A program made the translations under genes and the position numbers. A DNA stretch of 64,000 bases from WTFV01 sp965203525 (GTDB lineage Bacteria; Acidobacteriota; Vicinamibacteria; Vicinamibacterales; UBA8438), in the NCBI GenBank assembly GCA_965203525.1, contig OZ241898.1, positions 4,898,001 through 4,962,000 of the forward strand. The letters are read 5' to 3'. The notes under the pieces are model-generated. The model did not search any database, had not been told where the DNA came from, and saw nothing but the letters and a program-made list of their open reading frames with translations. The number at the start of each line of letters is the position of its first letter. Position 1 is the stretch's first letter. Positions 1 to 8,265 of this stretch are shown here, in pieces.

Positions 1-1190
1 TAGTCATTCCATCCGACGCTGGCCGCGGCCAGCCAGTTCCGGGCGACGGCGCGTTCCCAGCGCGCCGAGTACAGACGGTTGGCGGTCTCCGAGGCCAGGA
101 ATCCGCGAAAGGCGTCCGCTTCGAGCTCCACGCCCACTTCGTCCTCCGCCGCGGTGCCGAACACCTTGACCGATCCGAGGGCCGGGGAGTCGTAGTGTCC
201 GCTGACGTTGACGTCCCTGCCGGCGGGGTGACGCGAGAACGGCCGCCGCGATCCGTTGAGGGCGAACAGCGGCCGCGTGTCGATCCAGTTGCCGGACACC
301 CGGACGCCGCCCCGCGCGCCGACCGGCAGCCCGCTTCGTCCGGAAACGCCCGCCAACCCCGCCGCCGCCGCGCCGGACGCGCGATGCGGCCGGCCCAGCC
401 CCCGCATGTCGAGAACCGCGCTGAGCACGTTGCCGTACCGGGCCGGGAACCCGCCGCTGCTGAACGCCACGTCGTCGAGCAGGAAGGGCTCCACCGTACC
501 CATCGCGCCGCCGTCGCCGGCGGCCGTCTCGTAGCGGTAGGGATGATGGAGCACGGCGCCGTCCAGCAGCACCAGCACCTCGTCGGGATTGCCGCCGCGC
601 ACGAACAGGCCCGCCCCGTCGTCCACCTGCGTCACCCCTTCGACGTCCTGCAAGGCGCGCAGCACGTCGGCCCGCGAGCCGGGCACCCGCACGACGTCGA
701 GCGCCGTCAGCCGTTCCGTGGACGGCGCCGCCGGCGGCGGCCGGGCGGCGACCACGCGGACCGTCTCGGTCACCGCGGCCGGATCGAGCACGATGCGCAG
801 GTCGGGCGCGCCGCCGCGCAGGTCGACGTCCTGCTCGGCCGGGCGGAACCCGGCGAGGAACGCGACCACCACCTGCCGGCCGCCGAGTCCCGAGACCAGC
901 TCGAACCGCCCGTCCGCGCCGGTGACCGCGCTGCCGGCGCCGCCCCGCACCCAGACCCGCACGCCCGGCAGCGCCGTGGCGGTGGCGTCCAGCACCACTC
1001 CGCGCACGACCGCCTCCTGTCCGGCGGCGGCGCCGGGTCCGGCAAGCGCCAGACCGGCCTGCAACGCGGCGGCTGCGTCCAGCGCCACTCCGCGCACGAC
1101 CGTCTCCTGTCCGGCGGCGGCGGCGCCGGGTCCGGCAAGCGCCAGACCGGCCTGCAACGCGGCGGCTGCGAACGCGCTTCGGATCGGCAC
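1..1190 (-). CDS. TonB-dependent receptor with N-terminal carboxypeptidase-regulatory-like domain (3' end outside window)
   Basis: The frame runs open from a GTG at 1190 to the window edge, about 397 codons, with the C-terminal barrel missing. After a signal-peptide-like segment comes a beta-sandwich of the CarboxypepD_reg type (VLDATATALPGVRVWVRG, then GADGRFELVSGL). A TonB plug follows, with VTQVDDGAGLFVRGGNPDEV and later SSGGFPARYGNVLSAVLDM, typical of plug domains. It should sit in the outer membrane and take up or bind an unknown ligand. The start is chosen because GTG lies 9 bases after the LytTR gene's stop; no ATG is better placed. The first ~60 codons hold an in-frame duplication (985-1167). 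It is last in an operon with a TPR protein and a LytS/LytTR pair, which may regulate it. Confidence 0.8.
   Translation of the reverse strand, partial: MPIRSAFAAAALQAGLALAGPGAAAAGQETVVRGVALDAAAALQAGLALAGPGAAAGQEAVVRGVVLDATATALPGVRVWVRGGAGSAVTGADGRFELVSGLGGRQVVVAFLAGFRPAEQDVDLRGGAPDLRIVLDPAAVTETVRVVAARPPPAAPSTERLTALDVVRVPGSRADVLRALQDVEGVTQVDDGAGLFVRGGNPDEVLVLLDGAVLHHPYRYETAAGDGGAMGTVEPFLLDDVAFSSGGFPARYGNVLSAVLDMRGLGRPHRASGAAAAGLAGVSGRSGLPVGARGGVRVSGNWIDTRPLFALNGSRRPFSRHPAGRDVNVSGHYDSPALGSVKVFGTAAEDEVGVELEADAFRGFLASETANRLYSARWERAVARNWLAAASVGWND
985..1167 (-). repeat. In-frame tandem duplication in receptor N-terminus (90 + 93 bp)
   Basis: Copies 985-1074 and 1075-1167 are nearly identical, and the second has one extra codon. 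Each encodes the hydrophobic ALQAGLALAGPGAAA core plus GQE.VVRGV.LDA, so the predicted protein carries its signal-peptide core and cleavage region twice. Confidence 0.9.
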
Positions 1191-1199
1191 GGGCGGCCG

Positions 1200-1970
1200 C
1201 TACGTGCGCCGGAACAGGTGTCCGTAGCCGGCGCTCGCCCGCAGCACCTCCGGGCGTCCCTTCAACGCCAGGCGGTACCGGCCGCGCAGGTCGCGGCGGG
1301 CCGACTCGATCGCGGCGACGTTGACGACGACGCCGCGGTGGATGCGCCAGAAGCGCTCCGGGTCGAGCCGGGCGGCGAGCTCCGCGATCGGCATGCGGAC
1401 GAGATGTTCCCTGTCGCGCGTCACCGCGGCGGTGTACTTGTGGTCGGAGCGGAAGAAGCAGACGTCGTCGACGGCGACGATCTCGACCCGTTCGCCGTAC
1501 CCGACGCGCAACCAGCGCAGGTGCGCCGGCGCATCCGCGAGGCGGCGGACCAGCGATTCGAGTCTCCGCGGATCGAACCCGGCGGGCGCGCCGCCGGCGA
1601 ACCGCCGCCGCAGGCGATTCGCCGTTTCCCGAAGACGCGGCCCGGTCACCGGCTTGAGGAGATAATCCACGGCCGCGTGCTCGAACGCCTCCACGGCGTG
1701 ATCGTCGTACGCCGTCACGAACACGACCGCGGTCTGCGCGCCGACCTGCCGGGCGACGTCGAGGCCCGACGGCGGCGGCATGCGGACGTCCAGAAAGGCG
1801 GCGTCCGGCCGCAACCGGCCGATCGCCTCGAGCGCCGCCGCGCCGTTCCCGACGGACGCGGCGACGACCAGCTCCGGCCACGCGTCGGCGAGCAGCCGTT
1901 GCAGCTCCTCCCGCAACGCGGGCTCGTCGTCGGCGATCAACGCCGTCGGGACTCCGGCGGCGGCGTTCAT
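1200..1970 (-). CDS. LytTR-family response regulator
   Basis: The 256-residue protein has a receiver domain (about 8-125) with acidic pocket D14/D15, phosphoacceptor D61 in FLDVRMPPPSG, T86 and K106 (YLLKPV). A LytTR DNA-binding domain follows (about 150-250; FFRSDHKYTAAVT, FWRIHRGVVVNV). It should bind DNA direct repeats upstream of targets when phosphorylated by the cognate LytS kinase. Its ATG overlaps the kinase stop by four bases (ATGA), so the two are translationally coupled. The TonB-type receptor follows 9 bases downstream, making it the likeliest local target, though no operator was identified. Confidence 0.93.
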   Translation of the reverse strand: MNAAAGVPTALIADDEPALREELQRLLADAWPELVVAASVGNGAAALEAIGRLRPDAAFLDVRMPPPSGLDVARQVGAQTAVVFVTAYDDHAVEAFEHAAVDYLLKPVTGPRLRETANRLRRRFAGGAPAGFDPRRLESLVRRLADAPAHLRWLRVGYGERVEIVAVDDVCFFRSDHKYTAAVTRDREHLVRMPIAELAARLDPERFWRIHRGVVVNVAAIESARRDLRGRYRLALKGRPEVLRASAGYGHLFRRT

Positions 1971-3085
1971 CCCGCCTCCGCGTCCGCCGCGGGCGCCAGA
2001 GGAATCCGCAGCTCGACGCTGACCCCGCCCCCCGGCCTTTCGGTGACGAGGAGCCGGCCACGCGGGCCGAACGCGGCCTGCAAACGCTCGCGGACGTTGG
2101 CGATGCCCACGCCGCAGCCGGCGGTGTCCGGGTTCAGGCCGACCCCGTCGTCGGTCACGAGAACGCGCACGGCGCCGGCCGAGCGGGTCGCGCGCACCTC
2201 GACGCGCCCTCCCGCCGCCGACGGTTCGATGCCGTGCAGCACCGCGTTCTCCACCAGCGGCTGCACGAGCAGCGGGGGCGCCGGCACCGTTCCGGCCCCG
2301 GCGTCGGCTCGGACCTCGTACGTCAGCCGTCCCGCCATGCGCAGCGCCTGCACGTCGAGCCAGACGCGCACCAGGTCGAGCTCGTCGGCCAGCGTGCCGT
2401 TCGGGCGGCGCGATCGAGAGAGCGCCGCGCGCAACCAGGACGTCAACCCTTCCAGAAGCCGGGCGGCGCGAACGGGCCGGGTGTGAATCAGGGAGATGAC
2501 GTTCGCGAGCGTGTTGAACAGGAAGTGCGGTTCGACCTGCGCCTGCAGCACGCGGAGCCGAGACTCCGCCAGCGCCTTGTCGCGGGCCAGCGCGTCGCGC
2601 TCCGCCCGCAACAGCCGGTCACGCGTGTCCCACAGTTGTTTCAACCCCTCGAAACCGGCGAGGGCCATCACGCCCACCAGCATCGCGATCAGCAGCGTCG
2701 AGCCGTCGGCCAGCAGAAGCAGCGGCCGGCCGGCCGACAACCATCCCCCCAGGGCGAGACCGGCGGCCAGCCCGCAACCGGTCGTGACGACCCGCGCCGC
2801 CAGCCGCGGACGCCGTCGCGCAGGTCCGTACGCGCGCCCGACGGCATTGCAGACCTGGACGCAGAACCCGATGCTGTAGCCGACCACGAAGTATCCGGGC
2901 GCCAGGGATTCCTCCATCGCCAGGCTCAGCACCGTGGCGGCGAACGTGCAGAACAGGGCGTTGCAGGCGGCCTCCAGCGGCCAGCGGCGTGCGCGCATCG
3001 AGGTCGCCGGCCATGTTATTGCGTCACCCGGTTCCGTCGCCGCGCCGTAGCGAACGAACACCGTCCCGCGTTCGCCGGCCGGCAT
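1967..3085 (-). CDS. LytS/YehU-type sensor histidine kinase
   Basis: The 372-residue protein has hydrophobic segments between about residues 38 and 145 forming a membrane sensor. A short coiled-coil linker leads to the His_kinase domain with AQVEPHFLFNTLANVISL (phosphoacceptor H187). The HATPase region has LLVQPLVENAVLHGIEP and DDGVGLNP. It phosphorylates the LytTR regulator encoded next. ATG at 3085 was chosen because it lies 2 bases after the upstream TPR gene's stop. The frame is open further upstream, but that stretch is the TPR gene read out of frame. The sensed signal is unknown. Confidence 0.9.
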   Translation of the reverse strand: MPAGERGTVFVRYGAATEPGDAITWPATSMRARRWPLEAACNALFCTFAATVLSLAMEESLAPGYFVVGYSIGFCVQVCNAVGRAYGPARRRPRLAARVVTTGCGLAAGLALGGWLSAGRPLLLLADGSTLLIAMLVGVMALAGFEGLKQLWDTRDRLLRAERDALARDKALAESRLRVLQAQVEPHFLFNTLANVISLIHTRPVRAARLLEGLTSWLRAALSRSRRPNGTLADELDLVRVWLDVQALRMAGRLTYEVRADAGAGTVPAPPLLVQPLVENAVLHGIEPSAAGGRVEVRATRSAGAVRVLVTDDGVGLNPDTAGCGVGIANVRERLQAAFGPRGRLLVTERPGGGVSVELRIPLAPAADAEAG

Positions 3086-3087
3086 CG

Positions 3088-3879
3088 TCAGTTCCGCCGT
3101 GCGAGGCGCGGGAGCAGGACGTGGCGCACGAAGGCGTACCCGGGTGCGATCCGCAACGCCGCCTCGTACTGCTCGCGGGCGCCGTCCGGATCGCCGCGCC
3201 GCGCCAGCGTCTGCCCGAGCCAGGCGCGGGCGTCGAGCAGCCCCCAGTTCGGCCAGGGCAGATCGGGCGGCTGCGCTTCGAAGTGCCCGAGCGCCGACCG
3301 GAACCAGCGCTCGGCCCGCTCGAGCCCGCCGCCGAACATCGCCGGCCGGTGGAAGGCGTCGATCCCCTTGAGCAGCAGGAACCTGGGGTTGCGTTCGTCG
3401 ATCGCCCGCGCGTCGTCGAACGCCCGCGCGGCCCGCCGGCCCAGCGTCATGCCGCGCCACGCCGAGGACCCGATCTTCATCCCGTAGACGCCGCCCAGCA
3501 GCGCGTGCGCCTCGACGTCCGCGGCATGCGCGGCGACGTTCTCGGCCAGCAGCGCCGCGGCCTCGTCGGCCAGGTCGTCCCGCTCGCCGCCGTCCAGGTC
3601 CGGCCGCGCCCCGAGCAGCCGCCAGTTCGCATAGGCGAGCAGATACCGGATCCGCGCCCGCTGCCCGCCGGTCGGCGTTCCGTCGAGGAGCCGGCGGCAA
3701 CGGTCCCGCGCGTCGCCGATCGTCCCGGCGTCGCCCGCGACCACCGCGCGGTCGAGTGAATCGACGATCGCCCGCCACTCCCGGTCGGCGCCGGTCTGGG
3801 CCGCCGCGGCCGCGGCGCACGCCAGACCGAGACCGCACGCCAGCGCCGACGCCCTGATTGCCCGTTTCACGATGCTCAT
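3088..3879 (-). CDS. Exported TPR-repeat protein
   Basis: A 263-residue protein begins with a clear Sec signal peptide (MSIVKRAIRASALACGLGLA, cleaved near AAAQTG). Helical repeats follow, of TPR-like character (AFDDARAIDERNPRFLLLKG; AREQYEAALRIAPGYAFVRH). It probably works in the periplasm as a scaffold. It is first in the operon with LytS, LytTR and the TonB-type receptor, so it may be an accessory of signal perception or of the receptor; that role is inferred from position only. The ATG at 3879 is preceded by GGGGAG at good spacing. Confidence 0.8.
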   Translation of the reverse strand: MSIVKRAIRASALACGLGLACAAAAAAQTGADREWRAIVDSLDRAVVAGDAGTIGDARDRCRRLLDGTPTGGQRARIRYLLAYANWRLLGARPDLDGGERDDLADEAAALLAENVAAHAADVEAHALLGGVYGMKIGSSAWRGMTLGRRAARAFDDARAIDERNPRFLLLKGIDAFHRPAMFGGGLERAERWFRSALGHFEAQPPDLPWPNWGLLDARAWLGQTLARRGDPDGAREQYEAALRIAPGYAFVRHVLLPRLARRN

Positions 3880-4411
3880 GATGCGCTCCCCCCTTGCGGC
3901 GCCGCCGCGGTTCCGCCGGCGCTTCGCCACGGGACGCCGGCGCCGCACCGTCACCATGCGGATCATGATGACGACGCGGAGGCCGGACGGAAACAGCCAG
4001 GTGACGAAACCGCCGCCGGACGGAACGAAACGGCGTCCGGGCGGAACGAAACGGGCTTGCCCCGCGTCAGAAGTCAGAATTCGAGATCGAACCGCCCGCC
4101 GGAGGATTCCTGCCGCCGTCGCGGCGCGGGCGATCGTTGTCCCGTATCCCGGTGCTCGGCGCGCCGGCCGTCGACCCGCCGGTTGCCCGGATGGCAGACA
4201 CGTGACCGGGGATCGCACACGTGGGGACCGTTCGCCGCCGCCGCCGGTCCCCCTTTCGGCGCGCCGGCCGTCGACCCGCCGGTTGCCCGGATAGCAGACT
4301 CGTGACCGGGGATCGCACACGTGGGGACCGTTCGCCGCCGCCGGCCGCCTTCGTGCGATCATGGTGGCCGGCGCCGCGCACGCCGCCCGTGCCGCCTCCC
4401 TGCGCCGGCCC
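3880..4411. other. Divergent intergenic region (TPR operon / EamA transporter)
   Basis: This 530-base stretch contains no credible gene: the short frames have neighbour-unlike composition and no family features. It holds two 18-mers differing by one base (4017-4034 and 4037-4054, core GGAACGAAACGG) and the larger duplication at 4156-4343. Promoters for both directions must lie here, but no clear -35/-10 pair could be fixed. Confidence 0.6.
4156..4343. repeat. Two ~88-bp direct copies, period 100 bp, with CACGTG palindromes
   Basis: Copies 4156-4243 and 4256-4343 match almost throughout. The first carries CACGTG at 4199-4204 and 4218-4223. The second keeps the one at 4318-4323, while the other is changed to CTCGTG. 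The second copy ends about 70 bases before the transporter start. It could be an operator-bearing promoter segment that was duplicated, or simply one of the window's many gene-edge duplications. Confidence 0.85.
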
Positions 4412-5296
4412 ATGACTCAGCCCCCGCGCGCCGCCCTCGCCGCCGCCTTCGCGGCCGTCTACCTCATCTGGGGCTCGACCTACCTGGCCATCCGCTGGGG
4501 CGTGGCCGAGATCCCGCCGTTCCTGATGGCCGGCGGGCGCTTCGTCGGCGCCGGGCTGGTGCTCGTGGCCTGGGCCGCCTGCCGGGGGGCGGCGCGGCCG
4601 ACCGCGCGCGACTGGCTGGCGACCGCGCTCATCGGCCTGCTGATGGCGGCCGGCGGCAACGGACTGATCACCTGGGCGCTGCAGCGCGTGCCGTCGGGGC
4701 TCGGCGCGCTGCTGGTCGCGATGGTGCCGTTCTGGGTGACGCTGGCCGACTGGCTTCGGCCGCGCGGCGCCCGGCCGCCGGGACGGGTGATCCTGGGCCT
4801 CGCGCTCGGGTTCACGGGGGTGGCCCTGCTCGTCGATCCGGCCGACGTTGCCGGCGCGCGCACCCTCGACCTGACGGGCGCGGGCACCATCGTCCTGGCC
4901 AGCATGCTGTGGGCGGCCGGCTCGGTCTGCTCCCGCTACGCCCCCCAGCCGGCTTCGCAGCCGCTCTCGTCCGGCATGCAGATGCTCGGCGGCGGAGCGG
5001 TCCTGCTGGCCATGTCGGCGGCGGCGGGCGAGCCGGCCGGGCTGGACTGGAGCGCCGTCTCCCCCGCCGCCTTCGCCGCCTGGGTCTACGTCGCGGCGTT
5101 CGGCTCGGTGGCTTACGGCTGCTACCTGTGGCTACTGAAGGCGTCGACGCCGTCCAAGGCGGCCACCTACGCCTTCGTGAACCCGGTCATCGCGCTGCTG
5201 CTCGGCTACCTGCTGGCCGGCGAGACGCTGTCGCCGTGGTCGCTGGGCTGCTCCGCGGTCGTCGTGACCGGGGTGCTGCTGGTCGTGTCGCGGTAG
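4412..5296 (+). CDS. EamA-family (YedA-like) inner-membrane transporter
   Basis: A 294-residue, very hydrophobic protein made of two EamA/DMT halves, about ten transmembrane helices. The first helix bears YLIWGSTYLAIRW, characteristic of the YedA branch of drug/metabolite exporters; TYAFVNPVIALLLGYLLAGE near the C-terminus is the usual second-half signature. The substrate cannot be told from sequence. ATG at 4412 (MTQPPRAAL) fits the family's short N-terminus better than an in-frame ATG at 4361. Its last 65 bases are duplicated just downstream (5232-5452). Confidence 0.9.
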   Translation: MTQPPRAALAAAFAAVYLIWGSTYLAIRWGVAEIPPFLMAGGRFVGAGLVLVAWAACRGAARPTARDWLATALIGLLMAAGGNGLITWALQRVPSGLGALLVAMVPFWVTLADWLRPRGARPPGRVILGLALGFTGVALLVDPADVAGARTLDLTGAGTIVLASMLWAAGSVCSRYAPQPASQPLSSGMQMLGGGAVLLAMSAAAGEPAGLDWSAVSPAAFAAWVYVAAFGSVAYGCYLWLLKASTPSKAATYAFVNPVIALLLGYLLAGETLSPWSLGCSAVVVTGVLLVVSR

Positions 5297-5452
5297 CGCC
5301 GGCCGGCCGCGGCGGCTCCGCGGGCGGGCCGAATGCGAGAACGCCGTGGTCGCTGGGCTGCTCCGCGGTCGTCGTGACCGGGGTGCTGCTGGTCGTGTCG
5401 CGGTAGCGCCGGCCGGCCGTGGCGGCTCCGCGGGCGGGCCGAAATGCGAGAA
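5232..5452 (+). repeat. Contiguous 110-bp tandem duplication of the transporter gene's 3' end
   Basis: Copy one (5232-5341) covers the last ~21 codons and the TAG stop of the EamA gene plus the following 45 bases. Copy two (5342-5452) repeats this almost exactly, with one extra A and a C-to-T change. The second copy ends just before the start of the next gene (5460). Confidence 0.95.
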
Positions 5453-5459
5453 TGCCGCG

Positions 5460-7028
5460 ATGCGCTTCTTCAACACCACCGGGCCGGTCGATCCGCGGGA
5501 GCACTACTGCATCCCCCCGCTCGAGCGGCTCGACCTGGAGCGCGTGCTGCGCCTGATCCGCCAGCGCCGGTACTTCGTGCTGCACGCGCCCCGGCAGACC
5601 GGCAAGACGTCGGCGCTGCTGGCGCTGCGGGACCGCCTGCACGCCGCCGGCGGACACCGTTGCGTGTACGTGAACGTCGAGATCGGCCAGTCGGCCCGGA
5701 CGGACGTGGCGGCGGGCATGCGCGCGATCCTCAGCGCGCTGGCCCGCGAGGCGCGCCACGCGCTCGACGATCCCTTCCTCACCGGGGTCTGGCCCGACCT
5801 CCTCGACCGCGCCGGACCGCACGACGCGCTCGGCGAGGCGCTCTCGCGCTGGGCGGCGGCGAACGAGACGCCGCTGGTGCTGCTGGTGGACGAGATCGAC
5901 TCGCTCGTCGGCGACACCCTCGTCGCCGTGCTCCGCCAACTGCGCGCCGGCTACCACCGCCGGCCGGCGAGCTTCCCCCAGAGCGTGATCCTGTGCGGCG
6001 TGCGCGACGTGCGGGACTACCGGATCCGCTCGGAGACCGAGGACGCCCTGGTGACCGGGGGCAGCGCGTTCAACGTCAAGGCCGTCTCGCTGCGGCTGGG
6101 GGATTTCTCGGCGGCCGACACGCGGGCGCTTCTCGCGCAGGACGCGGCCGAGACCGGCCGCGTCTGGAGCCCGGAGGCGCTGGCGCTGGTCTGGGAGCTG
6201 ACCCGCGGCCAGCCGTGGCTCGTCAACGCGCTCGGCGCCGAGATCACCGACGAGGCCCCGGACGCCTCCGCCGGCGTCGGGCCCGACGCCGTCCAGCAGG
6301 CGAAGGAGCGCATCATCCGGCGCCGGGAGACGCATCTGGACCAGCTTGCCGACAAGCTGCGGGAAGACCGCGTGCGGCGCGTGGTGGAGCCCCTGCTGAG
6401 CGGCGGCGACGGGCGCGCGTTCTCCGCCCGCGACATCGAATATGCCCGGGACCTGGGGCTGATCGCCGCCGCCGGCCCCCTGCGCGTCGCCAATCCGATC
6501 TACGCCGAGGTGATCCCGCGCGAGCTGACCGCCGCCGCGCAGGCCGGGATCGCCATCGAGCCCGCCTGGTACGTCGAGCCGGCGGACGGCCGTCTGCGGA
6601 CGCCGAAGCTGCTGGCCGCGTTCCAGACGTTCTTCCGCGAGCACTCGGAGCACTGGGTCGAGCGGTTCCGGTACCGGGAAGCGGGACCGCAACTGCTGCT
6701 GCAGGCTTTCCTGCAGCGGGTGGTCAACAGCGGCGGGCGGATCGAGCGCGAGTACGGCCTCGGGAGGATGCGGACCGACCTGCTGATCGTCTGGCCGCAT
6801 CCGGGCGGCGTCCAGCGCGTCGTCGTCGAATGCAAGGTCCGGCGCGGCCCGCTCGACCGCACGGCCGCGCAAGGACTCGAGCAGATCAGGGCGTACATGG
6901 ACCGTTGCGCCGCCGCCGAAGGACACCTGGTGATCTTCGACCGGAACCCGGAGACCCCCTGGGCGGACAGGATCTTCCGGCGGGAGGAGACCGCCGGCGG
7001 CGCCCCGGTCACCGTCTGGGGCATGTGA
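5460..7028 (+). CDS. AAA ATPase fused to C-terminal PD-(D/E)XK nuclease-like domain
   Basis: The 522-residue protein starts with an AAA-like ATPase: Walker A HAPRQTGKTS (about 42-51), Walker B LVLLVDEIDSL (D144/E145), then VILCGVRDVRDY. After a helical middle region, the C-terminus has RTDLLIVWP (D440) and VVVECKVRRG (E457, K459) followed by QIRAY, the D..ExK..QxxxY arrangement of PD-(D/E)XK nucleases. Such stand-alone ATPase-nuclease proteins occur in accessory DNA and may be selfish or defence-related; the function is unproven. The start ATG at 5460 lies only 7 bases after the duplicated end of the preceding gene. Its own 3' end is repeated downstream (7004-7330). Confidence 0.82.
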   Translation: MRFFNTTGPVDPREHYCIPPLERLDLERVLRLIRQRRYFVLHAPRQTGKTSALLALRDRLHAAGGHRCVYVNVEIGQSARTDVAAGMRAILSALAREARHALDDPFLTGVWPDLLDRAGPHDALGEALSRWAAANETPLVLLVDEIDSLVGDTLVAVLRQLRAGYHRRPASFPQSVILCGVRDVRDYRIRSETEDALVTGGSAFNVKAVSLRLGDFSAADTRALLAQDAAETGRVWSPEALALVWELTRGQPWLVNALGAEITDEAPDASAGVGPDAVQQAKERIIRRRETHLDQLADKLREDRVRRVVEPLLSGGDGRAFSARDIEYARDLGLIAAAGPLRVANPIYAEVIPRELTAAAQAGIAIEPAWYVEPADGRLRTPKLLAAFQTFFREHSEHWVERFRYREAGPQLLLQAFLQRVVNSGGRIEREYGLGRMRTDLLIVWPHPGGVQRVVVECKVRRGPLDRTAAQGLEQIRAYMDRCAAAEGHLVIFDRNPETPWADRIFRREETAGGAPVTVWGM

Positions 7029-7330
7029 CGGCGGAGACGAACCGGTCCACGTCACCGACGGCGCCGATTCCGGCAGGCCGTACCGCCATGCCCACCGGCG
7101 CGTCCCGGTCACCGTCTGGGGCATGTGACGGCGGGGACGAACCGGTCCACGTCACCGACAGCGCCGATTTCGGCAGGCCGTACCGCCTGCCCACCGGCGC
7201 GGCGGCGGTCGTGGCATGGGCATCGACGGCGCCGATTCCGTCGGGCCGCACCGCCACGCCCAACCGCGCGGCCACCTCCGCCACCGGCGGCGCCCCGGTC
7301 ACCGTCTGGGCATGTGACGGCGGAGGCGCG
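7004..7330 (+). repeat. Three to four decayed tandem copies of the ATPase gene's 3' end
   Basis: The last codons and TGA stop (from 7004) recur from 7104 at a 100-bp period and again from 7294. Between the last two, 7210-7290 resembles the rest of the unit. The third stop-bearing copy has lost one G. The array fills the 305-base gap between this gene and the convergent MBL gene; nothing else was seen in the gap. Confidence 0.88.
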
Positions 7331-7333
7331 CCC

Positions 7334-8200
7334 CTATTGCCGCTCGGACGCGATCTGCGCCAGGTAGAGGTTCTCCAGGCGTTCCACCGCGGCCCAGAAG
7401 CCTTCCGGATCGACGAACGTGTCCGGGCTGTACGCCTGCCCCGCCTCGTACTTGTCGTGCAGGCCGTACTGCCCGCCGTGCGCCGCCACCCAGACGTCGA
7501 CGTCCAGCGCCTTCTGCTTGCGGAACGTCTCGGCGAAGTCGTCGGCCACGCCGGGGTAGGTGGGCTCGACGACGAGCCGCTTGCCGGGGTTGATGGTGCC
7601 CATGTTGGCGATGACGACGTCGTAGTCGCGGCCGCCCTCGTGCACCGTCATCAGATAGCTGGAGCTGCCGGCGGTGTGCCCGGGGCTTTCGAGCACCGTC
7701 AGGCGCGCGGCGCCGAGGGCCAGCACCTCGCCGTCCTCGATGATGCGGTCGACCGCGACCGGCTCGAACGACTGCCGGCCGCCGAAGTGCGGATCGCTGA
7801 ACCCGCCGTCCTCCAGCACCGGCGCGTCGCCGGCCGTCGCCCACATCTCGGCCCCCGCCAGCTCCTTGATCCCGGCCAGGGCGGCGGTGTGGTCCCAGTG
7901 CGCCTGCATGGTCAGCAGCACCTTCACGTCCTCGAGCCGGAACCCGAGCGACTCGACGTTCTCGCGGATCAGCGGGATCGAGTCTTCGAGCCCGGTGTTG
8001 ATCAGGAAGTGCCCCTCGTCCGACGTGACGAGGAACACCGCCAGGTCCCAGGTGCCGACGGCGTAGAGGTTGCCGATCACCCGGTGTCCGGGGAACGGCC
8101 GCGTCCATCCGTCGCGCTGGGCGGCGAGGGCGGCCGTGAAGACGAGAACGAGCACGCAGGCGGCGCCGGGCACGATCGGGCGGCGCAGGTGGATTCGCAT
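7334..8200 (-). CDS. Exported MBL-fold hydrolase, subclass B3-like with a Gln metal ligand
   Basis: The 288-residue protein has a signal peptide (to about residue 27) and a B3 metallo-beta-lactamase fold. The usual HAHxDH motif reads QAHWDH (Q99, H101, D103, H104). H175 (SPGHTAGS) and H241 (AAHGGQYG) complete two zinc sites. The Gln-for-His change is known from the GOB-type B3 enzymes. It may hydrolyse beta-lactams or be a generic periplasmic hydrolase; sequence alone does not decide. The ATG at 8200 is preferred over a GTG at 8209 because AAGGAG lies at normal spacing from the ATG. Confidence 0.88.
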   Translation of the reverse strand: MRIHLRRPIVPGAACVLVLVFTAALAAQRDGWTRPFPGHRVIGNLYAVGTWDLAVFLVTSDEGHFLINTGLEDSIPLIRENVESLGFRLEDVKVLLTMQAHWDHTAALAGIKELAGAEMWATAGDAPVLEDGGFSDPHFGGRQSFEPVAVDRIIEDGEVLALGAARLTVLESPGHTAGSSSYLMTVHEGGRDYDVVIANMGTINPGKRLVVEPTYPGVADDFAETFRKQKALDVDVWVAAHGGQYGLHDKYEAGQAYSPDTFVDPEGFWAAVERLENLYLAQIASERQ

Positions 8201-8265
8201 GGCGGTCACTTCTCCTTATTCGACGGGCGGCGAGCCGGACCCGCGGCTGGTCCCGCCGGGCGGCG

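Noticed and set aside
4..3838. Very long open frames on both strands overlapping the receptor, LytTR and LytS genes
   Set aside because: They have Arg/Gly/Ala-rich shadow composition and no family motifs; the true genes occupy another frame with clear domains. The same applies to long shadow frames throughout this GC-rich window.
4086..4140. Possible small gene in the gap before the EamA transporter
   Set aside because: The frames there are Arg/Pro-rich, cross the duplicated segment and show no start signal.
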